From Schistosoma mansoni (Eukaryota; Platyhelminthes; Trematoda; Strigeidida; Schistosomatidae): DNA of 64,000 nt. A program made the position numbers and the translations under genes. The stretch is from positions 124,001 through 188,000 of the forward strand of contig NW_017386032.1 of the NCBI RefSeq assembly GCF_000237925.1. The letters are read 5' to 3'. How positions within the stretch are numbered: position 1 is the stretch's first letter; every line of letters starts with the position of its first letter. Positions 22,422 to 35,000 of this stretch are shown here, piece by piece. The notes beneath the pieces are model-generated. The model did not search any database and was not told the DNA's origin. It saw only the letters and a list, made by a program, of their open reading frames with translations.

Positions 22422-22669
22422 TACAATACTATGATTCAAATACTCCTGAATATCACGTATATCTCTCAAACTGTTCGTGATATCACTCTCTACAGCTTAT
22501 AAACATCACCTCCGTGGTACCCACAGTGATTGAAAAGTTGTCAAGGTGTCGGTAGTTCAACATATACTTGTTGACCTTCTAGCATAGGTTTCTGATGTCC
22601 AGGTTATGTGGTTTATGCATTGTAGACTACCTGAATGATATAACTCTAAAATGAGACCACAGGATCTTT

Positions 22670-23760
22670 GTATCAGTCATATTCTCGGACTTTGAGAAAA
22701 CTTCTGATAAGGTCCCACACAAAAAAGACTTCTCGTCAAATTAAAGTCCTTCGGGATTAATAATCAACTATATTCATGGTTCGCTTCATTCCTAGCATGG
22801 CGTAAACAAATGATAAAGTGACTGTCTCTCTCATCACCAAGACCAATGGCTAATGGAGTCATCCAGGGGAGTGTATTAGGTCTACTCTTGTTTCTTACGT
22901 ATATAAACGATATATGTAACATCACAAAATTTGGGGAACCATACTTTTATGCAGATGATCTCAAAAGGGTATAAAGCTATAAGCCTGAAGCTTTAAGCGA
23001 AAGTGTATCCCTGATTCAAAACAACCTCAATAACCTAACTACCTGTAGCGGAAAATAGCAATTACCACTTAACCTCAACAAGTGCGGGATCATGAATTTT
23101 GGAAAGCATCCCTATAAACTACAGCTTTGCTTAAATTCGATAGTTTAATAAGAAGATGAAGATTATTACACTGTCGAAATTTATCAAATAGACTAACTGC
23201 TTTAAACTTTACTTGAATAAAAGTAGTGTACAGACACTTAAATCAGTACACGATCTAGGAATTAATTACACTGAAAGCCTAAACATTGAAGAACATGCCT
23301 CTATTATTTCTAAATCTAGACGGCTAATTGTTTTCATAATAAAAGATTTCTTCACAACAGGGGCTAAGCTTACCGTTTAAAAATATGTATACGACCCCCC
23401 TCAAATATTGCTCTTTTGTCTTTTCAAACATGAGTATCATAAACAAGATAAGGGTGGAAGATGTTCAAGGACGCTTCACACGCCAACTGCAAAGAATTGA
23501 CTCCCCTCTCGACTACACAGTTAAATTTTGGCACATCTATTTAGAAACTTCATGGCACCGTAGGCCAATGAACGATCTTATATTTCTTTACAAAGCAATC
23601 TATGGACTCACATTTCTAACCCCTCGCCCAACCATGATCCATGACCCAGTCTGCAGACTCACAAACGAAGCATATACACTACTTACTATAAAACACCAAA
23701 AACCAATATGTTGTAAGTTTTTACAGTACAGTATAAATTGTTATGGGACAGGTTGCTAAT
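22670..23760 (+). pseudogene. RT remnant of the second CR1-like element
   Basis: In shifting frames it reads FSDFEKTSDKVPHK (where the first catalytic Asp region should be), GVIQGSVLGLLLFLTYINDI and FYADDLKRV, with the paired Asp still present. Then 23385-23759 is open with LKYCSFVFSNMSIINKIRVE, matching the C-terminal part of the neighbouring element's RT. Numerous stops make it non-functional. Confidence 0.8.
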
Positions 23761-24054
23761 ACCTATCCGTAACTGTTACACTATCACCAAGTTCAAAAGA
23801 CCAATAATGTTTCTAGACTCTAAAGAGTCTCGTCAACTATTCCCAGAACTCCCACGCAACACTGAGGGACTTTGTTATGAACCGCCTAATATTTAAACCG
23901 GTCACGAATATAACGAACCCCATTGTCATTAATATGAATATAACCACATGATAGAACATATAATTTCGCTTCCTTCATTATTCATTATTGGTCATCTCTT
24001 TGTGCTCCTATCACTCACATTCAGATTCGGAGTCTCTTTAGTGCTTAAAGTCTC

Positions 24055-24219
24055 TGTGATGATTAATAGTATTTGAACTATAGTATGAACTAGTAATCTC
24101 AGAAACAACGCAATTTAATCAAGAAATATTAGATGAGCACGAACGAATGTATTGTATTTGAAATTCAAAATTAAGCAGTCATCAATACAAGGGAGTCATT
24201 GGTTCATTCAAACACCTCA
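24055..24219 (-). repeat. 3' LTR of the compact element
   Basis: 165 bases, similar along its whole length to the LTRs at 25675 and 27374, with TG...CA ends. It is preceded by the duplicated GTCTC. Confidence 0.87.
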
Positions 24220-24559
24220 TCAGCCACAGCTTAAATTGGAGTGTAAGTGTCTGTAATCGATTGTACGTCTTCTTCTTAAGTTCATCTTACGTCTGTCCAA
24301 CAGTGTATTGGATGTGGACTCTGTATTATTTAGAATGCACTCATTAGTATTACAATTAACAACTGAAATTGGAACAGACTCACCTGATTAATCGAATTGT
24401 ATACAATCATCATGTTGGTTGTCTAGTGAAACCCCTGATATCTAGAATTCGAATCATAGACTTTCCAACACTATTCTCCCCCACGGAGTAATGTTATGTC
24501 CTTACGTCGCAATGTTATAACCAATTTGAAGTTCCTAATTTGTATTATATTCTTATATC

Positions 24560-25663
24560 TCACACTTTGATTATTATGAGTATTTGGGGATACACACTGA
24601 CACGTAATTTGAGGCATTCCATCATGTGACTTTGACTTGCACAAAAATTATGCTGCATATTCTTTTTGTTATTAATATTAGAATACACGGGTAGATATGC
24701 ATTGATATGTGTAATTAACACATATGATTCATCTAGGCTTGATTCACCTGCAAAACAATCGAATGGAAAACATGCATCTGCCCCATACTCATTAGGATAA
24801 TCTTGGACTTGATTTGGACTTTCTATTTGTGCGAACTTCATACCTTGGCAAACTGGTTCTCTGATTGCTTCGGAAAAACTTGTTATTCCCTCTGATTCAT
24901 CATACCGCTGACTAGGGATTCTACTCAACATACATTGTTCGTGAGAATATTCAACATCTGATACAATAACATCACAAATGTGACTAGAATTCGACTCATT
25001 CGGAACATATTTGTCACACTCATTAGGGATATCACTAGAGATAAATTCACTGTGAGGGCGAATAGCATTTGATGTGACATCAGAATTTGATTTTTCTGAA
25101 ATATTTCCCTTAAATTTATTAAGAGTTTCATTAGAGAATAATGGATCATCAGAAAAATCAGCATCTACCAAAACTGAGTCCGGTTTTTGATCATGATTTG
25201 ACTCATTCAACATATTATTCTCAGAGTTGTAAGAAATTTCATCAAAAATATGTGAATCATTATGACAAACCACATCTGTTTCACAACTGAATGAATTGTT
25301 ATCTGAATAACCTTGATTACGTATTGGACTGCGAAGACGTAGCAAAGTAGTGAAATTCCTGATGTCCTAGCGAATCATTTCATTGAATTTTTGTCCTTTA
25401 CCGCATCCGAAATTTGTATACTTTACATGGCCCAGCAGTAGTTGCTTGAGAGTTAAATAAGGAAGTGAAATTGGTTTGTCTGGAAATGCCAAAGTCTTCA
25501 TTAAGCTGTATGCTTCTTTTCCGATGAACATAAGAAAATGGGCCACTATATTAATATCCTCAATATCTTCATTGGTTATAGCCCAGATTTCGAACCTCTC
25601 CATGTAATCCTCAAAAGCATTAAAATCTGAATGTATATCCAACCGTTCCATTACAGGCTCCAT
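24560..25663 (-). pseudogene. Gag-like ORF of the compact LTR element (one in-frame stop)
   Basis: From ATG at 25663, 12 bases inside the LTR, the frame runs for about 367 codons to 24560 with a single TAG at 25367-25369. The first ~98 residues (MEPVMERLDIHSDFNAFEDY, then EAYSLMKTLAFPDKPISLPY) look like the N-terminal domain of schistosome Gypsy-type gag proteins. This is recognition from memory, not a search. The rest is acidic, Ser/Asn-rich and has no CCHC zinc knuckle. No enzymatic domain follows. Confidence 0.75.
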
Positions 25664-25674
25664 CGCGATGCCAA

Positions 25675-25840
25675 TGTGATAATTTGAAGTATTTGAATCA
25701 TAGTATAAACTAGTAATCCCAGAAACAACGCAATTAAATCAAGAAGTACCAGATGAGCACGAACGAATGTATTTTATTTGGAATTCATAATCAAAACAGT
25801 CATCAATATAAGGGAATCATTGGTTTATTCAAACACCACA
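25675..25840 (-). repeat. 5' LTR of the compact element
   Basis: 166 bases, TGTGATAATTTGAAG...AAACACCACA in plus-strand reading, followed by the duplicated GTCTC. The visible differences from its partner suggest the insertion is not recent. Confidence 0.87.
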
Positions 25841-25845
25841 GTCTC

Positions 25846-27373
25846 ATTATTTTTCCCATGAAGTTCCATGTCCCGATTTTAATTTCTATTTCACGTAGAC
25901 AGATAACTCACTAACCCTATGAATGCTGGTCAACTATGGGCGATCATAAGAAGCTCATAATACCATAACTTATAGTGAGTTCCTTCAAATTCATGTCATG
26001 GAATTTCTTTTTCTTAAATTTTAATTAGCATTCAAGTGTTTTGTTCACTTACTTATCGTCTTACTCTGAGGTTTCACAACTTAAAACTTTTTTTCATATT
26101 CTTTGATCTGTTATCTGTCCGTATCATCTCTAAACCGCATACTAACTGACCAGTATCTTGTAACTCATACCATTATTTAACTTCATAGCAGTGTGATATA
26201 CTAAATGGAAATCTAACTCACAATACAAAAGCTTTGGCCATCTGGTTTACTTGTAACATGGAACTTGTAGACATAGTGTATCCCAACAAGGTGTGCAACA
26301 TAGAGCTCAGATTGAAGTAATATTCATACAAACCATAAACGTAAGATAGCCCAACATCTCAGAGGGAAGGGAGGTGGCGTTACTGACCCGCAAACGTGAT
26401 AGTGGGGGAATAACTTCATTCATATGTGAGAAGTGTTATCCTCCGATTCTATGACCAGTGTGCCATATAACATATAAACCTATTTGAGTAACATATTACA
26501 GTGAATCTTGTATTATCTGTAACAATTTGATCTTGCCGGCATGCCTTATGTAACATATTGCTATTTGAGAATATATTATTGTTATTATCATTATTATTAT
26601 TATTATTATTATTAGTAGTAGTAGTAGTAGTAGTAGTTGTTGTTGTTGTTGTTGTATGGAAGTGGCACATTGCACAGGAGTGAATAACAACTCATTGAGA
26701 ACTCAGTATGACAATTTAAGTATTTTCTGGAGAAATAAGGTTTCTGAGTAGGTTACATGCATCTTTGTCAGTGAGATAGATTGAGATTTTATTATGTTTA
26801 GCATATTTTTCGGTCATGTGTGGTGTGGTCTACTTATATCCATATAAGTAGTATATGGTGTTGGTCAGACATAGAATGTACTTTCGCAGAAGACCGATGA
26901 GGAAAGAACGGAAACAAAGCGCAATCGGTAGGAAAATGCACGAACAATGGAATTAGAGAAGAAACAGTGAAGATTGAGACTATTGATTGTTAATTTGCAA
27001 ATTGACTGTCCATAGTATGATTTCCAGAATTTACTGAGATAGTCTGTAATGTTTGCTTAGATACACTTGATTGTCCCCGACCAGTGTTCTGTTCACTTCA
27101 CATAAACCAGATTTTAAATGGTTCTTTGCAATGCTCAAAGATTTTCCAACTTGAAATAATGTCGGATTTCTCAAGAACTGACTCCATCGTAAAGTATATG
27201 CTAATCGGAAGTAATCGAATTCATTAGGCGAAATATTAGTGACCAGAACTGTCAAATTCATTCTTTAATAATCAAGTATGAACCAGTTTACAAGTTGAGT
27301 AGAATTGTGAGTACAGTAGAAAGTATTGTGTTTGGATTTTGAATGAAACGTGTGATATAGTGTAGTGGAACTA
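25846..27373. other. Intergenic spacer with a microsatellite
   Basis: No gene is supported. It contains the compound trinucleotide repeat at 26574-26655; open frames across that repeat and the minus-strand frame at 27031-27261 have no coding character I can defend. Confidence 0.55.
26574..26655. repeat. Compound trinucleotide microsatellite (ATT)n(AGT)n(TGT)n
   Basis: Three successive trinucleotide runs abut: ATT to about 26613, AGT to about 26636 and TGT to 26655. Each changes to the next by a single base. Confidence 0.95.
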
Positions 27374-27540
27374 TGTGATAATTCGAAGTATTTGAATTAT
27401 TTCATTAACTGGGAATCCCTGGAATAGCGCAATTTAGACCAAACACAACTAGGTGAGCACAAACGAACGTATTGTATTTAGCATTCAAAACCAGACAGAC
27501 ACCAAGTACAAAAGAATCATTGGTTCATACAAACATCACA
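27374..27540. repeat. Solo LTR of the compact element, perfect 5-bp TSD
   Basis: 167 bases, TGTGATAATTCGAAG...AAACATCACA, similar along its whole length to the two LTRs at 24055 and 25675. AACTA lies directly outside both ends (27369-27373 and 27541-27545), so this is a separate insertion reduced to one LTR by recombination. Confidence 0.88.
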
Positions 27541-27545
27541 AACTA

Positions 27546-29690
27546 TCATTAAGCACAAACACCAAAGTTCGTCTCTCAGTAGTCTGTTCTTACCGATTTT
27601 TAGTTACTTTGATTTCATTTCTTTCTCTTCATTTGTCATAATTTATGTTTTCAAATCATCTTTAAGACCTACTGATTTGATACAAATGACTTATCTAACT
27701 TTGTGGGTCTTGTGGTGGATCGCAGCAAAAGAGCCTAGTCAAAATATAACAATACGCAAAGTTACCAACAATATACCAAAAGAATTAACACTACAAACCT
27801 AAGCGTATGTCTATGAGTAACGCAAAAGGTAACAAATTACAGTTTAATTATAAAAAGGTATATTAAGCAACGAAATGGTAACGGTGTTATGAAATGAATG
27901 TTACTTGTAAGCTGCTTTCTGAGATAACGACCACAAATAAGTTAACTTGGTCAACAAAGGTTCCTCTGCACGTGATGGCATCAACAGCAAAATGAAGAAG
28001 ATTAAATCCGGTAGTATTATTTAGTAATAATGCAGGCCAAAGCTCCAATGTAGTGCGGAAAGGCCTAAAAGGATGTTATAATACTATTATAATCTTCAAT
28101 CAAAGGCCATGGCAACTAAAGCAGAAGAACAGACGGCGGAGACAACGTTTATATTTCAAGAATCGCGATAATGAAGTGTATATTATATATAACCAAACAT
28201 ATTTATTTCTTTACCATTGATACAGAGAAGCAATAGATATTGAATATAAATGTGGCTACATATAAGGTGTGACAAAAAGGAAAAATATGTGATCTTTATT
28301 TTGTTGCTACAAAATGTCACTGAATATAAATGTCACAGTAGTCTGTAACAACCATGGAATAACATGTACTAGACATGTACCGTTGAATAAATTTATTATT
28401 GTTACGCGAGCAGGTTAGTTCAAGAGAATACATATCCACATAATCAGTAAAACATGAAAGCGATATTAGGATCCTTTTATGCATCAATTACTTTACTTCC
28501 CTTTTGCTATGTAACATTATATTTGAATAGCTCCTGTCATCAAAGTAGTGTCAAAAAGTAAGACTCGAAAATGAAAACCTGTTTTCAATCGACCAGAAAA
28601 TATTCAGTAATTAATGCTAATAGCTTACTTTATTTCCCTAAATTGATCGAAATATCACGTCGTAATGCCGACATATTGGACATTTTAGCTCCACAAAATT
28701 TTTAAATTATACGATTTGTTTCTTCCCAAATTAATGATACTTTTTAATATATCAAATTGATTTGGTAAGTTACGACTGTCATAGTGACCATATCTTTTGA
28801 CACACCAAAAAATTCACTGATCAGCTTGTAGAGCCTTGAGTGTCAAGCATGGTTTTAGTTCTCCTACGTGAAAATAAACCATCAAATCAATAATTTCTTC
28901 TCTCTTATCGATCTGATAAATGAATTTAATAATAAATCTACTAACTCAGATGGAGTTCAGGATTACAAGTAATGATTTTTAGTACTCTTGAACAATGTAT
29001 ATCTGCAAACCTATAAAAAATATTGATATGACACTAAAACGAACAGATTACTAGCATTGTATTGATGCCCTTGGGTCAAACCCTAGTTATAAGAGCAGTT
29101 ATGTGGTCTAATTCAGGTACTGGTTATTTCGTCGAGATATCTTTTAGGATATAAGACAAGTGACTTATTAACTAATGACAGAATGATAGTGAGATATAAG
29201 TCAAGGTCGATACTAAGCGACTATTGTCCCGAAATTCAGTCCTCTCGTACTTGCTGGCCAGAATGGAAGACAACACAGATAGTAGATAATTTCTCATCAT
29301 GCAGTTCAATTTTATCACTCAATAATAAAATAGTATAGAGTAAATTATTTATCACACTTCATTATAAATAAGAAATTGCAACATGAGCATCTCTATACTA
29401 TAGGTGGAAGAAAACGAAGTGATAAGTTCTCAATTAGTTAAAACCAACTTGAAAAGAGTAAAACATTCAACAACTATTTATGTATCAACCAGAAGCTTGT
29501 AACTAAGGGAATACAAACACACAATAATCCGGGTATTTAATAATTGTACAATAAAAATATGAACAATAATTTCCGGTAGAATAGTTAGGAAAGTTTAGAT
29601 TAGCTCAGTATCTGTTACTTTATAGCAAACATTTACTGATTGTTATTGATATCAGAAACTGACCCAAGTTAGATATCCACCCAAAATAAT
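27546..29690. other. Intergenic region without supported genes
   Basis: AT-rich sequence. I find no exon, RNA gene or element here that I can defend. Confidence 0.5.
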
Positions 29691-30085
29691 TGAATAGCTG
29701 TTTCGTCCCAGTATGTATTCCTCAGTAGTGCACTCCACAATTCCACCACAGGAAATTGGATCTAGGAATCCCGGTTTCATGTGCGTTTAACCCTAGACCA
29801 GTGACCCGGAATTCAGTGATGTATATACCTAACTTCAATCAATTCGCAATATTGGACAAGCATCTCCCCAAACTGTGGATGAGTAACTACCTCATACCCG
29901 ATATGGTTGAACCACACTGGTCACTGCTTCTCCCTAGATTTCGAGAATTACGTCTTAGAATAAGATAATGGTGAGAATGACATTGATTTTACGAATAGAT
30001 CTAGGTTGAATACCTACTGAAAAACGAGAAGCACTGGGTAGCCATTTCGTCCTTGAACCAAAAACTCCTACCGCAGTTGTATTTA
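29690..30085 (-). mobile_element. Degenerate second-family hammerhead SINE unit
   Basis: On the minus strand, two degraded hammerhead-like segments (about 29693-29742 and 30028-30080) lie in the same orientation 344 bases apart. Next to the first is a tRNA-like stretch: minus-strand CTAGGGTTAAACGCACATG as an A-box-like part, then CCGGGATTCCTAGATCC as a weakened B-box-like part. I recognise this as a decayed copy of an abundant schistosome repeat of the form [hammerhead, tRNA-like head, body, hammerhead]. That recognition rests on memory and should be confirmed by a repeat search. Confidence 0.6.
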
Positions 30086-31061
30086 TCTGTACCTCCATTT
30101 GGTTGAGCTGGGGTATATAATTTTACTTTATATAGAAAAATCAAAATTTATATACACCATTTTAATTCAAATGATCAACTATTGGACTAGTTTGAAAAAG
30201 AAAACACTGGAAATTTAATACAACCTCACACAGATTATGACATTAAAGATCATTACACTGTGTTTTTTGTACAGAAATGGTGGTACTTTAGATTGATTTA
30301 TAATTTTCCATTACAGTCAACCAAAATAGTAAGATGACATTCTATTTCACATTTATTCTTTACAGATTAATAAAACTGCGGTATCCACGTCAAACACCTT
30401 ATTAAATAAGCATTACTTGAGTATGATTTTGATTGATTCAAAAATGAGCTGTATACATAATCCAGTCATTCAATTATATCCTTAGGATTTAAATAGGATA
30501 TTTACTTATTGTGCTAGACTCTTAATTCTGGAATGATGATAGCTATAATTTACATGGGTATGTTTTGTTATATTGCTAAAGGACATCTGGGTGAAGAATG
30601 GAAAATCGTGTCTGCAGTAGTTCAATCTTTCAAAGTGAGTGGAAAGATATGAGAATGAACTGCAAAATCTTTCTTGAACAAAAGACAGACGAAAAGGAAA
30701 TCTCTTTCATGCATTTGAACTAACTCGTGTATCGATTGAGAAAGGAGAGAAATTATTTCTTGTTTAGCATCTATTAGCTCTCCTCTGTCGTTCAGTGTAT
30801 AAAGGGAGCAAAATGTTTCCCGTTTACTAATTGATTTCTACTCAAACTTAAGAGAATGGGATGAAAATTTGACCTTGACTGGATTAATTTAATTGGTCAC
30901 TAGAATAAGTCATCTCACGTAAAAATATAGCTGGGTTTGGTAAAAAGCCGAAGAATTTTGATTTATATCATCATCGTAACGTGAATCAATAAACTTTATT
31001 TGTTTTAGACTACTATTTGTATTTACATCGAGTCTCATTTTTTAAAAATTACATAAGAATT
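30086..31061. other. Upstream region and 5' leader of the KIAA0513-like gene
   Basis: A likely splice acceptor TGTTTTAG ends near 31009. The start codon is at 31062, so at least one non-coding exon or a trans-spliced leader probably precedes it. No other gene is visible. Confidence 0.5.
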
Positions 31062-32068
31062 ATGAGTTTTGGGAATTTCTTGAGACGCATATCATTTGAC
31101 AGTGAAAAGGTTCATACCGATTCATCAACTACTGAAGGTAATGATCCACCTGGGATGAATTCATTTTTCACTTCACCAAGTCGAATTTTCGAAAGTGTGA
31201 ATGCGAAAACAGGTCATCTAGTATCAGATTTAAATCAGAAATTAGATATCAGTGGCAAACTCGATTCGATTAAACAAGTTTCGGTTGGTAAACTGGAACA
31301 TGTTGTGCGTGGATCTTCTGTGAATCGATCAGATAGTAAAGATGAAACTCAGAAAAATGACACTACAGAAAATATTCCTAGGACGTCCTATTTTGATCAA
31401 GATGTCAGGGATTCGACCATAAATGTTTCTTCACAGGCACCTTTTAATAATAGATCTATAGTGGATTTAGATAAATCACAGACGGAAAAGTCCACGAATT
31501 ATGTTCATTATTCACCAAGTTGTGGTTCTCAAAGATCTGAAGAATCCCACCTAACATCAAGTGGTAGTGCATTGAGACGACAAAGTACACAAAATACTTC
31601 ACGTCCACCTAGACCACCTCCTCCAAGCAGTGCAGCATTGAGTAGAGCTATGAGCTTGGATGAAACAAATCTTTCTGCACAAGTGAAATCATCTTCATTC
31701 CAAGAAGACAGAGATCAGTCAATAGATGAGCAGCCAGGTGATCAAAAAATAAAATATCCTGGAAAGGATCGTGGTCATCCGTTCAAATTAATAGACGAAC
31801 CTAGCGCATCTGTGATTGAGGAGGAAGAAAACAGTTCAGCATCTGAATATGGTGAAAATGGTGATCAACCAATTTATAAGCAGGAAAGAGAATTAGTACT
31901 TACCGCAAACGATCAAACTAATTCCATTACGAAGTCATATGAGACTCAAAATATATCAACAGAAGATAAAACATTTGCTCCTCCATGTCCAACTCTGATA
32001 AATACACCTAGTATAGAAAAAATTCAAGAATTTATGGATTTATATACATCAGCTTTGATAATAGGCCG
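31062..32068 (+). CDS. KIAA0513: KIAA0513-like exon 1 (coding)
   Basis: ATG at 31062 (MSFGNFLRRISFDSEKV) is the first Met after an acceptor at about 31009. An upstream in-frame TTG is not a start. The exon encodes 335 residues plus two bases and ends before GTAAGT at 32069. Ser/Asn/Asp-rich and probably disordered until IEKIQEFMDLYTSALIIG, where the conserved domain begins. Confidence 0.9.
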
Positions 32069-35000
32069 GTAAGTTTTAAATGATACAAGGGTAATGTACA
32101 TTTATGGTCTTAAAGCAATTGACTGACAATTTAAAACCCTAAATAATATTTAACTGTATAGCTAATCTAGCTGAATGTCATTTGTTATCAAAAATCAATG
32201 GTACGGATTTAGAATTATGTTAGACAAAACAAACAGCTTTTTATACTGTTTGTAACAGACTCATACTTTATAGTCTATATGATTTGTCGCTGACAACTAT
32301 GTGCTTTTAACATTCATCTTATCTCGGCTACGAATGCGTTTCTCAATTATTTCAGTAGAATTTACTCCTGGTAGTCTTATCTGAACAAAAATATTCACGC
32401 TTGAATATCTCCTTAGTTTTAAGAGATGAGAGTCACTTAGGGGAAAAGTACAACTTATCAAAGTCTAGCTTAAATCAACATAATTCAAAAAGTTTAGTAT
32501 TGTAATGTTTTGTAGTTTAGTGGAAAAAGTTACCTTAATTTTCACCATCTCACTTTATACTTTTAGTGAACTGAACATATAAAAAGTTCATATTCTATGA
32601 AAAAAAAACTTGACTTCAAATAATTTACAAATGATTGTCGTATGAAGAAATTTATTCATTTAAAGCGGTTACTCTCTTGTTCACAAAAGAATGGAGGAAA
32701 TTCTTGCGTACTACACGTATACATTAACGTTAAAATTTCAGATGAACTTTACTTTTCAGTAAATTGTGATGTCACGGCCAGTCAGCAGTCATTATACAAA
32801 ACAAGGTACTGTAGATCTCGACTTCACATGTAACTTACTTTACCAAAATAAAAGACTTTTATAAAGTAGCATGATGAAGAATTGTGAACATAGGTATTTT
32901 TAACAAGCCATACCTATCTCCTACCTAATGTAAAGCAGCCTCATTCACTGTTTTTGACTGATAGTCAGAAAATTATCAGGTTATCCACTTATTAGGCAAA
33001 AGATGTTGTTGAAATATTCTCTACCGTACTTAGAGCTAGTGTTACTATTATGGGATAGAAACAGCTCTTTAATCAAATATAAAAGGAAGGTTCATAATTT
33101 GGTTACTGTGATGATGAAAGACTTGTAATAGTTTCTGTCTTCGGCTAAAAATAATTTTGATTATTTTTCTATTCCTTAGAATATTTAAATGTTTTTATTT
33201 TCGGTATAAGATTTTGTAACTTAGTTTACAAACTTTTGATAGCTTTAAAGGAATTTAACTATCTTCGAGACAAACATCTTATTAAAATTAGTAACCTGTA
33301 AGTTTATTTAATTAACCCTATGTATGATAATTCATCATTATAATTCTCCATTTGTTTTTAGAGTTTCATTTTGCTTAAGTGTGGCGATTCTAATGACCAA
33401 GTTCTTAATGGTTCACACTTATATATGAAATTCATATATCTTGGTAACTTAATAGTATCCAACTAAGTAGTAGTTCTATGTTCACTCGTAACTAGCTTTG
33501 AGCCTAATTTACGAAGTTTTAGTAATAAGTCGTGACTAAAAGAATTCAACCATGACTTATCATCCACAACGCTTGATGATGACCTCATTATAAGCAGGTT
33601 AGAAATGGGAAAGATTGAGTTTCAACTGAATGATCTAAATTTATTGTGGTTGCAGGTAAAGCTATAGATTTCGAGATCGATCCCATATGCTGAGGTAAAG
33701 AAATAATCTGAATCAACATTTTAGTTTCTCTTAGTTTTTATTAATGTCAGCTGATGTCACTTTATGATGAATGCTGTCTCCATGTTTAAAATATACTGAA
33801 AAATTATTGGAAATCATGAAATGGAATTACTTGGTTTCTGATGAAACTAAGCAATAGTTACAGTGGTTTAACAAGTTAGTAGAATTGTATTCGTCTTTAA
33901 ATTGACTTGTCTGAGATAAGTTGCCTTACTAAAAGATTCTTTATTAAACTCATTTATCAATCTTCACTTTTTCACTGATAGTGATATGAAATAAACTATT
34001 TACTATAACCTATTTTTTAATGCTGTTACTTCATAAGAACTCATTGTATAATCTAAATTATTTCCCAACAAATTGTTCAATGATTAATCCTTTGTACTTT
34101 TTTGTTTTATACATTTAGATCGGATTATTTAAAGAGTAAAGAAAATGAATTACAAGAACTATTGGTTGTAAGTTAACTATTTTGGGGAATTCATCTTTTT
34201 TTCCTTTTTTGAAAAATTATGCACAAAATTTAAAACACGGATTATGTGTGATATCATTTGGTCCGAATAACTGAAATGGAAAAATGGAATTGGTTTCACA
34301 CAAACTACGATTTTCAGGTCATTTAATTTCGTTACATTAGGAACTTTTGAAATGACAGCAATTAGTCTCTTGAAAATCGACTTATCTTGAACAATCGAGT
34401 TAGTAAAGTATAAATTTGTATGCGATTAATATCTATGTAATATGTTTTTTCTGTATAGGCCTTTCAGATATAAGAGCGTGAATATTGGGCAACCATTTTT
34501 CTATTTCGATATTTATATGATGTACGTGTCAGGATTGATACAATTAAGAGGAATAAATTGTTTTGTTTACTAACAAATGATCAGCATTCTTGGGGACACG
34601 GAAATATCCAAGATTAATTTCCTAATATAGCATATAGTTATTCAATGTACTTTATTACTAAGTAGTAGATTTATCACACAGATTAGAGTTTCAATAGTGA
34701 ACGAAGAGTTTCTTTTCGGAAAGTGATTGTCAGCTTAGTTAAGTAGTTTATACGATTACACATGTTTGAGAAATATCAACTCAATCTGAGCGCTTTGTTA
34801 ACATTTTAAGAAATATCTTAGTTTGCACATTCGGAACTATCGTTGGGTTCTGTAAAAGGGAAGCTGATAAAAGTGTTTTCCTTGTATACTCATTCCAGAA
34901 TTGTTGTCATACTTAAAAAATGTTATTCAGAGTTTATTCCATTGTTACCATTGTTTGTAAAAAATCATGGTGATATGTAGTCTACATAGAATCGAATATT

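Larger units (their letters stand above)
19740..23960 (+). mobile_element. Second CR1-like element, heavily decayed
   Basis: A plus-strand relative of the 14450-19330 element. It shows ORF1 traces at 19762-20580, an endonuclease trace at 21240-21520 (LFGCVYRQSNA, then TYGDFNMFEIS) and RT traces from 22670 to 23760. Stops and frameshifts are frequent. A separate repeat has inserted or been joined within it at about 21854-22421. It is clearly older or less constrained than its minus-strand relative. Confidence 0.82.
24055..25840 (-). mobile_element. Compact 1.8-kb LTR element with perfect 5-bp TSD
   Basis: Two ~166-bp LTRs (24055-24219 and 25675-25840), both TGTGAT...CA in plus-strand reading, enclose an internal region of 1455 bases. 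GTCTC occurs immediately outside both ends (24050-24054 and 25841-25845), a perfect target-site duplication. The internal part encodes a gag-like frame on the minus strand and nothing resembling protease, RT or integrase, so the element is non-autonomous or internally deleted. Directly after the 5' LTR comes TTGGCATCGCG, with the TGG expected at a tRNA primer-binding site. Confidence 0.88.

Noticed and set aside
26449-26690. Two minus-strand frames of Thr/Asn or Leu/Ile runs
   Set aside because: They are translations of the compound trinucleotide microsatellite.
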